Position numbers and translations under genes: made by a program. From Kiritimatiellia bacterium (GTDB lineage: Bacteria > Verrucomicrobiota > Kiritimatiellia > UBA8416 > JABMPJ01), in the NCBI GenBank assembly GCA_029939545.1, contig JAOZSS010000154.1, positions 1 to 5,869 on the forward strand: a DNA stretch of 5,869 nt, in the 5' to 3' direction. The notes beneath the pieces were generated by a model. The model searched no databases and was not told where the DNA came from. It saw nothing but the letters and a program-made list of their open reading frames with translations. This document shows, one piece after another, positions 5,333-5,869 of the stretch. How positions within the stretch are numbered: position 1 is the stretch's first letter; every line of letters begins with the position of its first letter.

Positions 5333-5869
5333 CAGTGGGTTTCCCCCAGTTGAACGAAGTAGCGATGGTAGACTGCGTAGTCAGCATTGAGGAACTTCTC
5401 AACACCAATGCATGTCATCGTTGCTGCCGTGATACCATCCACAGAGTGGTCGGTGGCAGCGGCACCGGGCTTCGTTACACGGAACGTCTGGACTTCACCG
5501 TTGGCCGTCCACTTCTTGCCCTTGAAACGATTCTGGAAAAAGGGCTTCTCGACCTCGCCGCCGAGGCCCGGGGTCTCCTGGTGCTCGTAAAACACGATGC
5601 CTGCGATAGTGGAGAGATCACCTTCCAGCGCCATGAACGCCTTGACGGTTGACCAGAGCCCCTTGCCGCTGACGTGCATGGCGTACTGCTTGGCTCCGCT
5701 CTCGGGATCCTGGTAGGTGTAGAATGGATATAGCGTCTTGAGCCCGGAGGCTTTGTCGCGATCGTTGATCTCCTGAGAGGTCAGGGATTCAACGGTGCGA
5801 TCCGCAACAAGGTTGCCCTCGCCATCAAGGACAACGCCCTTGATTCGCTCGGTGAACATCTGGTCCAGC
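5332..5869 (-). CDS. nqrC: Na+-translocating NADH:quinone oxidoreductase subunit C, 3' part
   Basis: NqrC carries a covalently bound FMN attached by ApbE through a phosphoester to threonine, and passes electrons toward NqrB. The window edge removes the start: 179 residues are visible of a protein usually about 250 long, so the N-terminal membrane helix is missing. The frame stays open to the last base, and an internal ATG at 5859 is not the true start. The visible part holds MHVSGKGLWSTVKAF, ETPGLGGEVE (5548-5577) and, near the C-terminus, the flavinylation site DGITAATMT. The acceptor Thr is encoded at 5419-5421. The motif normally reads [S/T]GAT; here it is TAAT, Gly replaced by Ala. The stop overlaps the nqrD start by one base. 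nqrB and nqrA would be expected further right. Confidence 0.95.
   Translation of the reverse strand, partial: LDQMFTERIKGVVLDGEGNLVADRTVESLTSQEINDRDKASGLKTLYPFYTYQDPESGAKQYAMHVSGKGLWSTVKAFMALEGDLSTIAGIVFYEHQETPGLGGEVEKPFFQNRFKGKKWTANGEVQTFRVTKPGAAATDHSVDGITAATMTCIGVEKFLNADYAVYHRYFVQLGETH

Noticed and set aside
1..5869. CRISPR array, tRNA/rRNA, insertion sequence or phage-like content
   Set aside because: I saw no regularly spaced repeats, terminal inverted repeats, transposase motifs or tRNA-like cloverleaf. Apart from 1-334, nearly every base is in a recognised gene.

Overview
The window carries ordinary bacterial housekeeping genes in an unusual order. The genes form two blocks: isoprenoid/prenyl-chain genes on the left, and the distal part of a sodium-pumping NADH:quinone oxidoreductase (Na+-NQR) operon on the right. 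The DNA is visibly GC-rich. The organism is a bacterium that uses the MEP isoprenoid pathway and Na+-NQR. Both traits are widespread in Gram-negative groups, including Gammaproteobacteria, Bacteroidetes and the Planctomycetes/Verrucomicrobia/Chlamydiae lineage. The last lineage is my weak guess, since gene order and some motif variants differ from the Vibrio arrangement. I cannot fix the taxon from sequence alone.

Layout, left to right. Positions 1-334 hold either a small unrecognised ORF (1-324, +) or the tail of an upstream gene (stop at 33-35) followed by a leader with a strong imperfect hairpin (214-259). ispH (335-1285, +) follows. It converges with, and overlaps by 29 nt, a polyprenyl diphosphate synthase (1257-2114, -). 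Six bases upstream of the synthase lies a two-CBS-domain protein (2121-2582, -), so these two form a minus-strand pair. A single plus-strand gene, nqrM (2620-2871), starts divergently from the CBS gene and runs tail-to-tail into nqrF with one base between the stop codons. The rest is minus strand: nqrF (2873-4093), nqrE (4098-4718), nqrD (4721-5332) and the 3' part of nqrC (5332-5869, cut by the right edge). These genes are tightly packed, with gaps of 4 and 2 nt and a 1-nt overlap. nqrB and nqrA are presumably beyond the right edge.

How they fit together: IspH makes the C5 units IPP and DMAPP, and the prenyl synthase joins such units into a polyprenyl chain, possibly a quinone side chain. 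NQR oxidises NADH, reduces that quinone and exports Na+. NqrM is the maturation factor thought to serve the iron centre held between NqrD and NqrE. The CBS protein may sense adenine nucleotides, but its target is unknown.

I found no mobile element, CRISPR array, RNA gene or exotic system. The most noteworthy point is the inverted nqrM, lodged between two minus-strand gene groups so that read-through from nqrF would be antisense to the whole gene.
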